This document shows, in pieces, positions 24,096 through 35,378 of a stretch of DNA of 64,000 nt. The translations under genes were made by a program, and so were the position numbers. Under the pieces are notes generated by a model that saw only the letters and a program-made list of their open reading frames with translations, was not told the origin of the DNA and made no database searches. The DNA comes from Desmospora activa DSM 45169 (GTDB taxonomy: Bacteria > Bacillota > Bacilli > Thermoactinomycetales > DSM-45169): assembly GCF_003046315.1 (NCBI RefSeq), contig NZ_PZZP01000001.1, forward strand, positions 248,001 to 312,000, written 5' to 3'. Each line of letters opens with the position of its first letter. Within the stretch, counting starts at the first letter, position 1.

Positions 24096-25026
24096 ATGAG
24101 GCGATATATCTTGCAGCGCGCCATCTATATGGTAATCACCCTGTGGGTCATTATTACGATTACATTTTTCCTAATGAACTTGCTCCCAGGTTCCCCTCTC
24201 GCCAATGAAGATCGTATCCCCCCTGAACTAAAAGAGCAAATCTTGCATGAGTATGGGTTGGATCAGCCGTTGCCGGTGCGATATGTCCAATACATGGGTA
24301 ATCTGTTGCAAGGGGATTTAGGGGTCTCCTATAAATATGATGGCCGCTCCGTATCGGAGATGATTTTGCAAGGCTTTCCGGCCTCTGCTCAGCTTGGTGT
24401 ACAAGCCCTAATCCTTGGCACCCTGCTCGGTGTAAGTCTAGGCTGTATCGCAGCCTTGCGCCGCGGTACATGGGTGGATAGCTCTGCTACGATTGTGGCG
24501 GTACTGGGTTACTCCATCCCCAGCTTTGTGTTGGCGGCACTCTTATCGTATTATGTGGGCGTTAAGTGGGGCATTCTTCCGCCAGGGCTGTGGAACGGGT
24601 GGGAGTATTCGATCCTACCGTCACTGGCCTTGGCTGGGATGGTCGTTGCACAGATCTCCCGTTATATTCGCACGGAAATGTTAGAAGTGTTGGGCCAGGA
24701 TTATATGAAAACAGCCAAAGCCAAGGGCTTGTCGCGAGGGACGGCGATTGTACGTCATGCATTGCGCAATTCCCTCATTCCGGCGATTACCATCCTAGGT
24801 CCGTTGGCGGTTGGTCTGATTACGGGTTCATTAGTCGTTGAAAAGATTTTTGCCGTACCGGGGATGGGTTGGATCTTTGTTGATTCCATCCAAACCAACG
24901 ACTACACGTTGATCATGGGTGTGACCATTTTTTTATAGCTTCCTGATTATCGTCAGCATGTTTATTATTGATATTTTATACGGCATTATCGACCCACGGA
25001 TCCGTGTAGCCGGAGCGAAGGAGTGA
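24096..25026 (+). pseudogene. oppB: Oligopeptide permease subunit, frameshifted near the 3' end
   Basis: Reads as a typical OppB: N-terminal helix (YILQRAIYMVITLWVIITI), NLLPGSP, YGLDQPLPVRY, binding-protein-dependent transport motif (EMLEVLGQDYMKTAKAKGL). At 24928-24934 a run of seven T makes the frame end at TAG 24937. With six T it continues FYSFLIIVSMFIIDILYGII and ends at TGA 25024-25026, abutting oppC. The full product would be about 310 residues; the in-frame product is truncated by about 28, losing the last membrane helix. Sequencing error, phase variation or slippage are all possible. ATG 24096 is behind AGGGGAG. Confidence 0.85.
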
Positions 25027-25953
25027 ATGAATATGGCGAAAAACTTGACCCCGGAACTGTTTGAACCGGCTGATATCCAATCAGCGGAGCAGGAGAAAGT
25101 TTACCGCAAACGGCTCAGCTTTTGGCAGGATGCCTGGCGCCGCTTTCGCTCCAACTGGGGAGCGATGACTGGACTGGCTATCATTTTAGTCATCGGGATC
25201 CTGGCGATTGTGGGACCGCATCTGAACGACCATACCATCAACCAACAACAGTATGATTACCTCAATGCGTCGTCGTTTGGCGATTATTGGTTTGGTACTG
25301 ATTCATTGGGCAGAGATTTGTGGACCCGTACTTGGTACGGTGCCGGTATCTCTCTCTTGATCGCCTTTATTGCGGCAGGAATCGATTTGACCGTTGGGTT
25401 GACCTACGGATCCATCTCCGGTTATTTCGGCGGTCGGGTGGACACCTGGATGCAACGGGTAGTTGAGGTGTTGTACGGAATTCCGAATCTGATTGTGATT
25501 ATTTTGCTGCTGTTGGTGCTGGAACCGGGGATCTTTGCCATCGCACTGGCGATTGCGTTAACCGGATGGGTGCCGATGTCACGGATTGTACGGGCTCAAA
25601 TGTTAAAGCTGAAATCCCAAGAGTATGTGTTGGCTGCCCGCACCTTAGGAGCCGGTACCCGGCGCATGCTGTTTAAACATATGTTGCCCAATGTATTTGG
25701 GCCGGTCATTATCACCATTATGTTTACGATTCCCACGGCCATCTTCTTTGAGGCTTTTCTTGGGTTTATCGGTTTAGGTCTAAACCCGCCTGAGGCTAGT
25801 TTAGGCGTGTTGATCAATGACGGTTTTAAGATGCTACAGCTATATCCGTATCAAACCTTTATCCCGGCGGCGGTATTGTCCTTGTTGATGTTTAGTTTTA
25901 ACTTGCTGGGCGACGGCCTGCGGGATGCACTGGATCCCAAATTGCGCCAATAA
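25027..25953 (+). CDS. oppC: Oligopeptide ABC transporter permease
   Basis: 308 residues, six predicted membrane helices after a cytoplasmic N-terminus (LSFWQDAWRRFRSNWGAM). WFGTDSLGRDLWTR and the EAA-type loop (QEYVLAARTLGAGTRRMLFKHMLPN) are OppC/DppC signatures. Forms the channel with OppB. Starts 1 base after the extended oppB frame, supporting that oppB was originally full length. Confidence 0.94.
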   Translation: MNMAKNLTPELFEPADIQSAEQEKVYRKRLSFWQDAWRRFRSNWGAMTGLAIILVIGILAIVGPHLNDHTINQQQYDYLNASSFGDYWFGTDSLGRDLWTRTWYGAGISLLIAFIAAGIDLTVGLTYGSISGYFGGRVDTWMQRVVEVLYGIPNLIVIILLLLVLEPGIFAIALAIALTGWVPMSRIVRAQMLKLKSQEYVLAARTLGAGTRRMLFKHMLPNVFGPVIITIMFTIPTAIFFEAFLGFIGLGLNPPEASLGVLINDGFKMLQLYPYQTFIPAAVLSLLMFSFNLLGDGLRDALDPKLRQ

Positions 25954-25971
25954 GAAAGGAGGGGAAGAAAG

Positions 25972-27006
25972 ATGGAACAAAACGCGTTGTTACAAGTAAA
26001 GGATCTACATGTTTCCTTTGCCACATACAATGGAGAAGTAAAGGCAGTGCGCGGCGTCAGCTTTGATGTGCGTAAAGGGGAGACTGTTGCGGTGGTGGGG
26101 GAATCCGGCTGCGGCAAAAGTGTCACCTCGCAAACGATTATGCGTCTGATTCCACAGCCGCCGGGAATATTAAAGCAGGGGGAAATTCGATTTAATGGCA
26201 AAGATTTGACCAAGCTATCGGAAAAAGAGATGGAAAAAATTCGCGGAAAAGAGATTGCGATGATTTTCCAGGATCCGATGACTTCGCTCAACCCGACGAT
26301 GACTATCGGCCGACAGATCATGGAAGGGTTGATCAAACATCAAAAAATGTCCAAGGATAAAGCCAAAGCACGGGCATTGGAAATGTTGCGTTTGGTGGGA
26401 ATCCCCAGTCCCGAGTCCCGCATCAACCAATACCCGCACCAGTTTAGCGGCGGGATGCGCCAACGGGCGATGATCGCCATCGCCTTGGCGTGTGCACCGC
26501 AACTATTGATTGCCGATGAGCCGACTACGGCCCTGGATGTGACCATTCAGGCACAGATTTTGGACTTGATGAACGAGCTAAAAGAGAAGCTGAACACTTC
26601 CATCATCTTGATCACTCACGATCTTGGTGTCGTGGCGGAGACCGCCGACCGTGTTGTGGTGATGTATGCTGGGAAAGTGATTGAATCGGGTACAGTAGAG
26701 GAGATCTTCCGCCAACCGCGCCACCCGTATACATGGGGATTGATGGGCTCGATGCCACGCCTGGATCAAAAACGGACACAAGAACTTAGCCCAATCAAGG
26801 GGACGCCTCCGGATCTACTGTCACCGCCTCAGGGCTGCCCCTTCGCTGCCCGCTGTCAGCATGCCATGAAGATTTGTACCCAAGAGATGCCGGAGACGAC
26901 TGCTGTTGGTGAGGGCGGCTCACAGCAAGTGGCATGTTGGTTGGAACATCCGATGGCACCAGCGGTGCAACCGCCGGCTGAAGTAGTGGGAGGGGGATCC
27001 AAATGA
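25972..27006 (+). CDS. oppD: Oligopeptide ABC transporter ATP-binding protein
   Basis: 344 residues. Walker [10 protein letters not shown]-loop [10 protein letters not shown], signature [14 protein letters not shown], Walker [13 protein letters not shown], switch His in LITHDLG. The C-terminal oligopeptide-transporter domain has the Cys cluster [18 protein letters not shown] seen in OppD/F. Energises uptake together with OppF. Overlaps oppF by 4 bases (ATGA). Confidence 0.95.
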   Translation: MEQNALLQVKDLHVSFATYNGEVKAVRGVSFDVRKGETVAVVGESGCGKSVTSQTIMRLIPQPPGILKQGEIRFNGKDLTKLSEKEMEKIRGKEIAMIFQDPMTSLNPTMTIGRQIMEGLIKHQKMSKDKAKARALEMLRLVGIPSPESRINQYPHQFSGGMRQRAMIAIALACAPQLLIADEPTTALDVTIQAQILDLMNELKEKLNTSIILITHDLGVVAETADRVVVMYAGKVIESGTVEEIFRQPRHPYTWGLMGSMPRLDQKRTQELSPIKGTPPDLLSPPQGCPFAARCQHAMKICTQEMPETTAVGEGGSQQVACWLEHPMAPAVQPPAEVVGGGSK

Positions 27007-28004
27007 GCGTAAAAGAGCCCCGCGTGGAAAAAGTTTTGGAAGTAAAAAACGTGAAAAAGCATTTTCATATGGGCGGCGGCCAAGTCGTCAAAGCAGTGGA
27101 TGATGTCAGCTTCGATGTGTATAAAGGGGAAACCCTGGGTCTTGTCGGCGAATCCGGCTGCGGGAAGTCGACGATCGGGCGGACGATTATCCGTCTGTAT
27201 GAAGCGACGGACGGGGATATCCGCTTTAAGGGCCGCACCACCAAAAAACTAAAGGGACGTAGCTTAAAGGAATTTAACCGCGAGATGCAGATGATCTTCC
27301 AGGACCCTTACGCTTCCCTTAATCCGCGTATGACGGTTGGTGACATTATCGCCGAAGGGTTGGACATTCATGATTTGGCCAAGGGAAAAGAACGGCGTGC
27401 ACGCGTGGTGGAGCTGTTGGAAACAGTGGGGCTCAATGAGGAGCATGCGGAGCGCTTCCCCCATGAATTTAGCGGCGGCCAACGGCAGCGAATCGGGATT
27501 GCCCGCGCACTGGCGGTAGACCCTGATTTTATCATTGCCGATGAGCCTATTTCCGCCCTGGATGTATCGATCCAAGCGCAAGTGGTCAATCTGATGAAAA
27601 AGCTGCAACGGGAAAAAGGGCTCACCTATCTCTTTATCGCCCATGATTTATCGATGGTGAAATATATCAGCGACCGTGTCGGGGTGATGTATCTGGGTAA
27701 CCTGGTGGAGTTGGCGGAGAGTCAGGAACTCTACGACAATCCGCTCCATCCTTACACAGAGGCGCTTCTGTCGGCAGTGCCGATTCCCGATCCGCAGCAG
27801 GAAGGGAAGAAAGAGCGCATTATCCTAAAGGGAGACGTTCCCAGCCCCATCGATCCTCCCAGCGGCTGCCGTTTCCGTACCCGCTGTCCGAAAGCGATGG
27901 ACATCTGTGGTCAGGAAGCGCCCCAATGGCAGGAAGTGCGGCCGATGCATTGGGTTTCCTGTCATCTGTATCAGGAGGAATCGCTTAAAAAAGACGGAAA
28001 GTAA
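27003..28004 (+). CDS. oppF: Oligopeptide ABC transporter ATP-binding protein
   Basis: 333 residues. Walker [11 protein letters not shown]-loop [16 protein letters not shown], signature [15 protein letters not shown], Walker [25 protein letters not shown]-terminal Cys motif [18 protein letters not shown]. Last gene of the opp operon; terminator follows at once. Confidence 0.95.
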   Translation: MSVKEPRVEKVLEVKNVKKHFHMGGGQVVKAVDDVSFDVYKGETLGLVGESGCGKSTIGRTIIRLYEATDGDIRFKGRTTKKLKGRSLKEFNREMQMIFQDPYASLNPRMTVGDIIAEGLDIHDLAKGKERRARVVELLETVGLNEEHAERFPHEFSGGQRQRIGIARALAVDPDFIIADEPISALDVSIQAQVVNLMKKLQREKGLTYLFIAHDLSMVKYISDRVGVMYLGNLVELAESQELYDNPLHPYTEALLSAVPIPDPQQEGKKERIILKGDVPSPIDPPSGCRFRTRCPKAMDICGQEAPQWQEVRPMHWVSCHLYQEESLKKDGK

Positions 28005-28017
28005 AAAGCGTACAAAA

Positions 28018-28050
28018 AACATCCTCCAACAAAACGGAGGATGTTTTATT
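28018..28050 (+). terminator. Terminator after oppF
   Basis: AACATCCTCC and GGAGGATGTT form a 10-bp stem followed by TTATTTTG. Confidence 0.9.
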
Positions 28051-28157
28051 TTGGGAAGTTGCACCCATGCGTAAATAAAAATCTTGGGGGATACTAAACG
28101 ACGCCTTATCCCCATCGATTACTTAAGGGGTTTTCCCGCTCCCAAAAAATATAGAAA

Positions 28158-28182
28158 CTCCCCTTTCCGTACGAAAGGGGAG
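28158..28182 (-). terminator. Terminator after the NifU-like gene
   Basis: CTCCCCTTTC-CGTAC-GAAAGGGGAG is a perfect 10-bp stem. On the minus strand it is followed by TTTCTATATTTTTT. Confidence 0.8.
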
Positions 28183-28197
28183 CGAAATCGCTTTAGT

Positions 28198-28419
28198 TTA
28201 GAGCACTTGTTCCACTTCGGTTACGCCAGGGACTTCTTCCACCAAAGCCCGTTCAATCCCGGCTTTTAGCGTAATGGTGGAGCTGGGGCAACTGCCGCAT
28301 GCTCCCAACAGTCGAACGCGGACGACGCCATCTACGATTTCCACCAGTTCAACATCGCCGCCGTCACGTTGAATAAAGGGGCGCAGTTTATCCAGGACTT
28401 CCTGTACTTGTGTCTCCAT
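28198..28419 (-). CDS. NifU C-terminal-domain Fe-S scaffold/carrier (YutI-type)
   Basis: 73 residues, a stand-alone NifU C-terminal domain: [17 protein letters not shown] and the cluster-binding CxxC in [15 protein letters not shown]. Such proteins (Nfu, B. subtilis YutI) carry [4Fe-4S] clusters to target enzymes as homodimers. Monocistronic. Lies at the start of a block matching the yut/yuz/yum/yui genes of Bacillus. Confidence 0.93.
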   Translation of the reverse strand: METQVQEVLDKLRPFIQRDGGDVELVEIVDGVVRVRLLGACGSCPSSTITLKAGIERALVEEVPGVTEVEQVL

Positions 28420-28767
28420 CGATGCTATCTCCTTTCAGAGGTTCGGTTTGAACCCCGATCCGATCATTTCGCTTCTATCGCTATTGTAGTCAGTTTTGAT
28501 GCACAAATCAATCCGTCGCTTGCGGAATGATTCCTATTATCATTATAACGGATGTATCATAAGATGTCTCGCTTTAGACTTGTTGATAGCCATATTTCGG
28601 ATGGAGGGGAAGGGATTTTTGAGTCTTTTGTGCTCTCAATATAAACTTGTCTCGTCGATTAACCATATCATTCTCATCCGAATAAAGTGTTTTGTGAGCG
28701 CGAACAGTCATGATAAGATGAAAAGGGTATTTGCCTCCAAATTGATAAGGGGGATGTGGATATTGTT
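28420..28767. other. Non-coding interval upstream of mccA
   Basis: 348 bases between divergent genes. I looked for an S-box, T-box and other riboswitches expected of sulfur genes and recognised none. No reliable sigma-A pair or CymR-type box was identified. An open frame at 28496-28792 shows no coding character. Confidence 0.4.
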
Positions 28768-30833
<2,066 letters not shown>

Positions 30834-30849
30834 GAAAGGAGAACAATCC

Positions 30850-31179
30850 ATGAGCAAATTCCCTGTGGAAGTCGTAGTGTATGGAGCGGAAGAGTTATGC
30901 GCCAGCTGTGTCAATTTTCCTTCCGCTCAGGAGACGGCTTCGTGGTTGGAGGCCGCATTAGGTAGAAAATACCAGGATGCGGTTCACGTCCATTATGTTG
31001 ACATCAATCAGCCACAAGGAGAAGAAGAAGCAGCATTTTCTCGTCGGGTAATCGAGGAAGATCTCTGGTATCCCGTTGTGGTGATTGAAGGGGAGATTGT
31101 GGGAGAAGGCAATCCCAAACTAAAATCGATTCAACAAAAATTGGAATCGGTGGGGGTATTACCGGTTGACGGTAAATAA
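30850..31179 (+). CDS. yuzD: YuzD-family (DUF1462) thioredoxin-fold protein
   Basis: 109 residues. Begins VEVVVYGAEELCASCVNFPSA, with a CxxC at Cys17/Cys20 in a thioredoxin-like position; later WYPVVVIEGEIVGEGNPKL corresponds to the cis-Pro strand. Family function unknown, though redox or Fe-S related by fold and neighbours. 16 bases after mccB, so cotranscribed with the cysteine genes here. Confidence 0.9.
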   Translation: MSKFPVEVVVYGAEELCASCVNFPSAQETASWLEAALGRKYQDAVHVHYVDINQPQGEEEAAFSRRVIEEDLWYPVVVIEGEIVGEGNPKLKSIQQKLESVGVLPVDGK

Positions 31180-31212
31180 TTGTGCCCAATGATATTATTG
31201 TTGGATAAGATA

Positions 31213-31251
31213 TCCCTGGTGGTGAGCACGCTCACTATCCGGGGTTTTTTA
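31213..31251 (+). terminator. Terminator after yuzD
   Basis: CCCTGGTGGTGAGC with GCTCACTATCCGGGG form an imperfect stem followed by TTTTTTATTT. Confidence 0.75.
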
Positions 31252-31333
31252 TTTGGTCGATCGAATTGTCATCCGCAAAAGATGCCATTGACGATAAACA
31301 AAGATAAATGTAAAATAATCTTACATAAAAAGT

Positions 31334-31349
31334 TTATACTCGGGTATAA
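31334..31349. promoter_or_regulatory. Palindrome upstream of the HPr-like gene
   Basis: TTATAC-TCGG-GTATAA, perfect 6-bp arms, 51 bases before the next start. It could be an operator or overlap a -10 element. The regulator is unknown. Confidence 0.35.
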
Positions 31350-31399
31350 CGTGTTTAATGTCATAAAAACTAACAAGAATGTTAGGAGGGATCCAAACA

Positions 31400-31702
31400 A
31401 TGCGGGTAGAGCGGACTTTATATGTGGAACGAATTTGGAGTATTCAGGAGATGGCTGTATTTGTTAGTATGGCGCGGGAACTGGATAACCCCATCACGTT
31501 GGAATATCGTTCCGGTACAGCGAACGGAAAAGGATTGCTGGGTATCGTCTCCCTGATGATGAAAGTGACTACCGGTGAAACCATTCGTTTGGTGGTATCC
31601 GGCTCTGGGGCTTCCGATGCGATGGCTGCTCTACTAAAGCAGCTACCGCTTGGGATTGTGGCAGATCCCAAAAATCAGAACTGTGTTTCTCATACCCTAT
31701 AA
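31400..31702 (+). CDS. HPr-fold protein lacking phosphorylation sites
   Basis: 100 residues. MARELDNPITLEYRSG, GLLGIVSLM and VSGSGASDAMAALLKQL align with HPr/Crh over the whole domain. The HPr active His15 position is Gln16 (as Gln in Crh), and the regulatory Ser46 position is Gly (GKGLLGI), so neither PTS transfer nor CcpA-type signalling by Ser phosphorylation is expected. A ~17-residue C-terminal tail is extra. ATG 31400 is behind TTAGGAGGG. Role unknown. Confidence 0.75.
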   Translation: MRVERTLYVERIWSIQEMAVFVSMARELDNPITLEYRSGTANGKGLLGIVSLMMKVTTGETIRLVVSGSGASDAMAALLKQLPLGIVADPKNQNCVSHTL

Positions 31703-31704
31703 CG

Positions 31705-31735
31705 AATAAGATCCAGCCATTGGCTGGATCTTATT
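31705..31735. terminator. Bidirectional terminator (HPr-like / sortase)
   Basis: AATAAGATCCAGCC-ATT-GGCTGGATCTTATT, a perfect 14-bp stem between convergent genes. Confidence 0.85.
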
Positions 31736-32375
31736 GTTGTACGGATGATCGGTGCAAGGCGGTTTGGTTGGGGTCTTTGACGCTTTCGATTAACTCAGCC
31801 CGGATCAGGTACCGTTGTGGAGCGCTGCCAACCAGATTAAAGGGATAACAGGTGATTAATGTGAGTGCAGGTTCTTTTAGAGGAACGATCACCGTGCGGT
31901 CGTCTTCATCGACGATCCATTGCTTACGTACTTGGTAAGTATAGGTATAACCGTTCATTTTCACATAGAGGCGATCTCCCACTTCAATTTCACCGGCGCG
32001 GCGGAAGACGGTCTCCCGATGTCCGGCTAGGACGCTATGCCCCGTTTGACCGGCCAAGACTGTACCATAACCGATATACTGTCCAACCCCTTTGGCTAAC
32101 TCCTCATCATCGGTTCCATAAACGATGGGGAGAATGGCGCCGATACGGGGGATAACCAATTCCCCGATCAACTCTCCCCGTTCAGGAGTCCATGTTTTGT
32201 CGGTGCCTTTTTCCAGAGTGGGCTGAGCCTGAGTATCATTCCAGTTATCGGATACAGCCATGGCCAGTTGTGGATCACGGATCACGACGCGCAACTGATC
32301 CCACCATTGATAGCCATTGAAAATGAGGATAATTCCTCCGCTGAGAATTAAGAGAATGGCCACTTTCCGCATCAC
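31731..32375 (-). CDS. Class D sortase
   Basis: 214 residues. N-terminal membrane anchor (about 4-20), extracellular sortase domain with catalytic His119 (AGHRET), Cys176 (TLITCYPF) and Arg188 (QRYLIRAEL). Attaches surface proteins to peptidoglycan; class D enzymes in spore-formers often act during sporulation. No substrate with a sorting motif was recognised in the window. The start is GTG 32375 or the adjacent ATG 32372, behind AAGGAGG. Confidence 0.9.
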   Translation of the reverse strand: MMRKVAILLILSGGIILIFNGYQWWDQLRVVIRDPQLAMAVSDNWNDTQAQPTLEKGTDKTWTPERGELIGELVIPRIGAILPIVYGTDDEELAKGVGQYIGYGTVLAGQTGHSVLAGHRETVFRRAGEIEVGDRLYVKMNGYTYTYQVRKQWIVDEDDRTVIVPLKEPALTLITCYPFNLVGSAPQRYLIRAELIESVKDPNQTALHRSSVQQ

Positions 32376-32553
32376 TGACAGCTTCCTCCTTCGATTTTAT
32401 AAGAAGAAAGGATTTGCATTTGAATCGAATTTATCTTATCATGGCGCATCATATGTCACAAATAAAACCGGTTATTTGTCGATCTTTTTTGCGTTAAAAT
32501 AGAGAGGGGAGAACGGCTTAGCCAAGAAACTCCCTTTGATAGGAGTGAGTGGG

Positions 32554-32814
32554 ATGCAACCGATGGTTGAGTTTTGTTTGAGCCGGTTAACTCCCGATGT
32601 ATTAAAAGTGAAGGAAGAGTTGGAACGGGATCCGGAGATTGAGGTGTTGGAAAGCCCTTGTTTGGGTAATTGTGAATTGTGCGCACAAACTCCTTACGCG
32701 ATGGTCAATGGGGAGATTGTGACAGGTGAAACCCAACAAGAACTACTTGCCAATATTTACGCTGAAATCGAAAAGCAGCAAAAACAGATGGAAGACCTAT
32801 TTGATCTGCTTTAA
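32554..32814 (+). CDS. yuzB: YuzB-family (UPF0349/DUF1450) protein
   Basis: 86 residues. VEFCLSRLT, SPCLGNCELC and AQTPYAMVNGEIVTG with four Cys are the family hallmarks; the Cys pattern suggests metal or Fe-S binding. Function unknown. ATG 32554 is behind TAGGAGTGAG. Sits with yuzD and yutM as in Bacillus. Confidence 0.9.
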   Translation: MQPMVEFCLSRLTPDVLKVKEELERDPEIEVLESPCLGNCELCAQTPYAMVNGEIVTGETQQELLANIYAEIEKQQKQMEDLFDLL

Positions 32815-32852
32815 GGGTCTTGAAAAATCGGCTACCAACCATAAATCATAAA

Positions 32853-32890
32853 CAAAACCCAGTGTCACAATGATGACGCTGGGTTTTGTT
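32853..32890 (+). terminator. Terminator after yuzB
   Basis: AAAACCCAGtGTCA and TGACgCTGGGTTTT form a stem followed by GTTTG. Confidence 0.85.
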
Positions 32891-33096
32891 TGATCCTCGA
32901 TAAAAAGATTGAAATAATTGGTTTTATTCGGTAATATGGAAACGAATGTTCTTGATGGTTGTTGTCTCTTACTGTCGAGATTGCGAATACATCCTTAGAA
33001 GTAAATACATAACAATTGTAGCGTAATTTCGTATATATGTATTTAATTTTCGATATTTGTCGGTTATGATGCAGTTAGCTGGAAAAGGGGGCGAAC

Positions 33097-33321
33097 ATGA
33101 TTGGGCTGAAGCGGGTGGAACGGGAAATGGAGCGATTGCGATCCTGTATGGAACGGGAAGCGGAAAAGCTGGGGTTACACCACCCCCGTGTGGTTCATAT
33201 TAGCCAACAATTGGACGAGCTTCATAATGAATGGAATCGCATAAAGCAAATAGAGGAAAAAACCTACACAATTCGATCTTATACTTCTAAAATTAGAGAA
33301 GTTGCAGTCTGTCGGGTTTAA
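33097..33321 (+). CDS. Spo0E-like aspartyl-phosphate phosphatase
   Basis: 74 residues. Two-helix Spo0E family with the signature SQxLD (HISQQLDELHNEW) at about residues 36-48, which contacts and dephosphorylates Spo0A~P. By analogy it would delay entry into sporulation. ATG 33097 lies behind AAAGGGGG. The C-terminal tail (EKTYTIRSYTSKIRE...) is not conserved. Confidence 0.85.
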   Translation: MIGLKRVEREMERLRSCMEREAEKLGLHHPRVVHISQQLDELHNEWNRIKQIEEKTYTIRSYTSKIREVAVCRV

Positions 33322-33419
33322 CGGATTTAACGGATATCGGTCCGGTTGTGTTCCACTTAACGACTGGGTATAATAAAAGAACCACGATCACGCCACTCAT
33401 AAAGAAGGAGGGATGTTGC

Positions 33420-33773
33420 GTGATTGAATTGTCGGAGCGTGCCGGTCACAAAATCCAGGAAATGCTTCAGGATGAAGAGGATCACAATCAATACCTCCGT
33501 GTCGGCGTCAAAGGCGGAGGTTGCAGCGGGTTTACCTATAGCATGGGGTTTGATCCCAATAAATCTGCCGCTGATAAAGAAGTGGAGCTACAAGGGATCC
33601 GCATCTTGGTGGATAAGGAAAGTGAACCACTGATTCAAGGTCTCCAAATCGATTATAAAGAATCGATGATGGGTGGGGGCTTCACCATCCACAACCCCAA
33701 TGCCATCGCCACCTGCGGTTGTGGTACCTCCTTCCGCACAGCGACGAAAGAAGGTACACCCGAGAAGTGTTGA
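33420..33773 (+). CDS. A-type Fe-S carrier (IscA/ErpA family, YutM-type)
   Basis: 117 residues. Three conserved ligand Cys: GGCSGF and the C-terminal CGCGTSF. MIELSERAGHKIQEML and VDKESEPLIQGLQIDY are typical. Delivers Fe-S clusters to apoproteins. GTG 33420 is preceded by AAGGAGGGA; an upstream in-frame extension lacks a ribosome binding site. Confidence 0.93.
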   Translation: MIELSERAGHKIQEMLQDEEDHNQYLRVGVKGGGCSGFTYSMGFDPNKSAADKEVELQGIRILVDKESEPLIQGLQIDYKESMMGGGFTIHNPNAIATCGCGTSFRTATKEGTPEKC

Positions 33774-33852
33774 CGGTGTGAATGAGGTGTAAGAGTAAAT
33801 AATTCAACGGTGATCATGGCCGTTATCAACTCCTAACATTCGCTGATACTGC

Positions 33853-33895
33853 ACGTCTCCTAACGGTAAATACCGGAGGGAGGCGTTTTATTTTA
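33853..33895 (+). terminator. Terminator after the A-type carrier gene
   Basis: ACGTCTCC pairs with GGGAGGCGT, with an inner GGTA/TACC stem, followed by TTTATTTT. Confidence 0.75.
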
Positions 33896-34041
33896 GTACT
33901 TTGTTATTAATCTGGACGCCCTTTAGGTCTTTTTAAAGTTAAAGTGAATTCTTGTATCGATTCTTCATGTTGTCGTTTAACATCTTTTCTCATGTGAAAA
34001 ACTATCTGTAGAATAAACTCAATGTTAAAGGAGGGTAAACC

Positions 34042-34323
34042 ATGAGCCGAAATCAGTGGGGAGAGAGTAAAAATCAGGAGATGGAAGCGATTGCTAAAGA
34101 GAGTGAAACTGAAGACGATGGGCAAATGGATACTGAGCAGGAAGAAATCCTGGAACAAAACCGCCAGGAAGCCCAGCGGAAAGACGTGGACGTTAACGGG
34201 CGTCATCGCTTTGATATGGATGTGGATCGGATGGTGAACGAAGGGTTGGGCGGCGGTCAGGTAGGCAAGCGGTCGGGGTTGATTGACGAATCGCATGTGG
34301 AAGGCGATTCGTCCTTGGAGTAA
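34042..34323 (+). CDS. Small acidic hydrophilic protein
   Basis: 93 residues, rich in Glu, Asp, Gln and Arg and predicted largely disordered. GRHRFDMDVDRMVNEGLGGGQV is the most structured-looking part and may be a family motif I cannot name. Good Shine-Dalgarno (AAAGGAGGG) before ATG 34042. No membrane segment. Reminiscent in composition of minor spore proteins, but that is speculation. Confidence 0.65.
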   Translation: MSRNQWGESKNQEMEAIAKESETEDDGQMDTEQEEILEQNRQEAQRKDVDVNGRHRFDMDVDRMVNEGLGGGQVGKRSGLIDESHVEGDSSLE

Positions 34324-34435
34324 GTGAAGTGTGCCGTTATTGATTGATTCTTGGGATCTTCACACGGATGAACACCTGTTGTATGATGGGAGAGATTTAA
34401 TGTGATTTCTCCAAATTAAGGAGGTAATGCTGCTG

Positions 34436-34945
34436 ATGGGTGTTCTTCTTTTTATTTTTTTCATTCAAATCGCGTATGTGACCACTTCTACCTTACGCTT
34501 GATTGTCATGATGAAAGGGAATGCAAAGCTAGCTTCCATCATCAGTTTTGGAGAAGTCTTTATCTATTTGCTGGGCTTAGCGACGGTATTGGACAACATC
34601 GACAATTGGCTAAATGTCGTTGTGTACTGTTTTGGCTTTGCCTTAGGGGTTTATACCGGCTCCCTGATTGAAGAGAAGATGGCGATGGGCTATGTCACCG
34701 TGCAAGTGATCACCCGCAAAGAAGATTCCGATATGCCACAGCAGTTGCGCAACGCAGGCTTTGGTGTAACCTCTTGGCTGGGAGAAGGCCTTAGCGGGGA
34801 GCGGCTGGTGTTGATGGTATTAACCAAGCGGCGGCGTCAAGCGGAGCTGGTTAATAAAATAAAAGAGATTGACAGTCAAGCGTTTGTTGTTTCCTCGGAG
34901 CCCAAAACCTTCATCGGTGGATTTTGGGTACGGCGAACGCAGTGA
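34436..34945 (+). CDS. UPF0316 (DUF2179/DUF5698) membrane protein
   Basis: 169 residues. Three N-terminal membrane helices (about 2-20, 33-52, 58-78: LLGLATVLDNIDNWLNVVVYCFG), then a cytoplasmic DUF2179 domain beginning GSLIEEKMAMGYVTVQVI, with NAGFGVTSWLGEGLSGER. The pair defines the YebE/UPF0316 family of unknown function. ATG 34436 is chosen because the upstream ATG 34427 is too close to AAGGAGG. Confidence 0.88.
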   Translation: MGVLLFIFFIQIAYVTTSTLRLIVMMKGNAKLASIISFGEVFIYLLGLATVLDNIDNWLNVVVYCFGFALGVYTGSLIEEKMAMGYVTVQVITRKEDSDMPQQLRNAGFGVTSWLGEGLSGERLVLMVLTKRRRQAELVNKIKEIDSQAFVVSSEPKTFIGGFWVRRTQ

Positions 34946-35120
34946 TGTTATAAAAGGCCCCATGTGGTTGATCCGGTAAAAATGAAACGTCACTGTCAAT
35001 ACAGAAGGAAATCATCGGCGAAGTCGAGGGAAGCGACATTTTAAGGTTGGATCGATGCAGTTCTTCCGAGGATCAAGCGGCCTATAGCGAAATGTTTGGG
35101 ATTGAACAACCCTGGGATAG

Positions 35121-35378
35121 TCATAGAGGCTGTTCATTCACCAGGTGGTGCTCATCATAGCCACAAGAGCGACAATACAAAATATGAGGACAGCGTTGTG
35201 GGTTTAAATCCAATAACCCGTCGTTGTGCTTCATATCATCGATGGGACGGTAAGGGCTGTAGTCTGCCAACAAGTCAAAAGAGCGACCGCAATCTTCCAT
35301 TCTTTCCCCGCAATGGGGGCACATCGCTTCTAACAGATCAAAACCGTTACAGATGGGGCAGCCCGTTGACGTATTCAT
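35121..35378 (-). CDS. Small zinc-ribbon protein
   Basis: 85 residues with two paired Cys motifs, CPICNGF...CPHCGERMEDC near the N-terminus and CPHILYCRSCGYDEHH at the C-terminus, likely binding zinc. Family not recognised. The ATG overlaps the stop of the preceding membrane-protein gene by one base (TGATG), so both are translated from one mRNA. The 34946-35120 interval next to it shows no gene. Confidence 0.7.
   Translation of the reverse strand: MNTSTGCPICNGFDLLEAMCPHCGERMEDCGRSFDLLADYSPYRPIDDMKHNDGLLDLNPQRCPHILYCRSCGYDEHHLVNEQPL

Noticed and set aside
28420-28767. S-box or T-box before mccA-mccB
   Set aside because: No conserved S-box or T-box sequence (for example the AGGGTGGNACCGCG block) is present.
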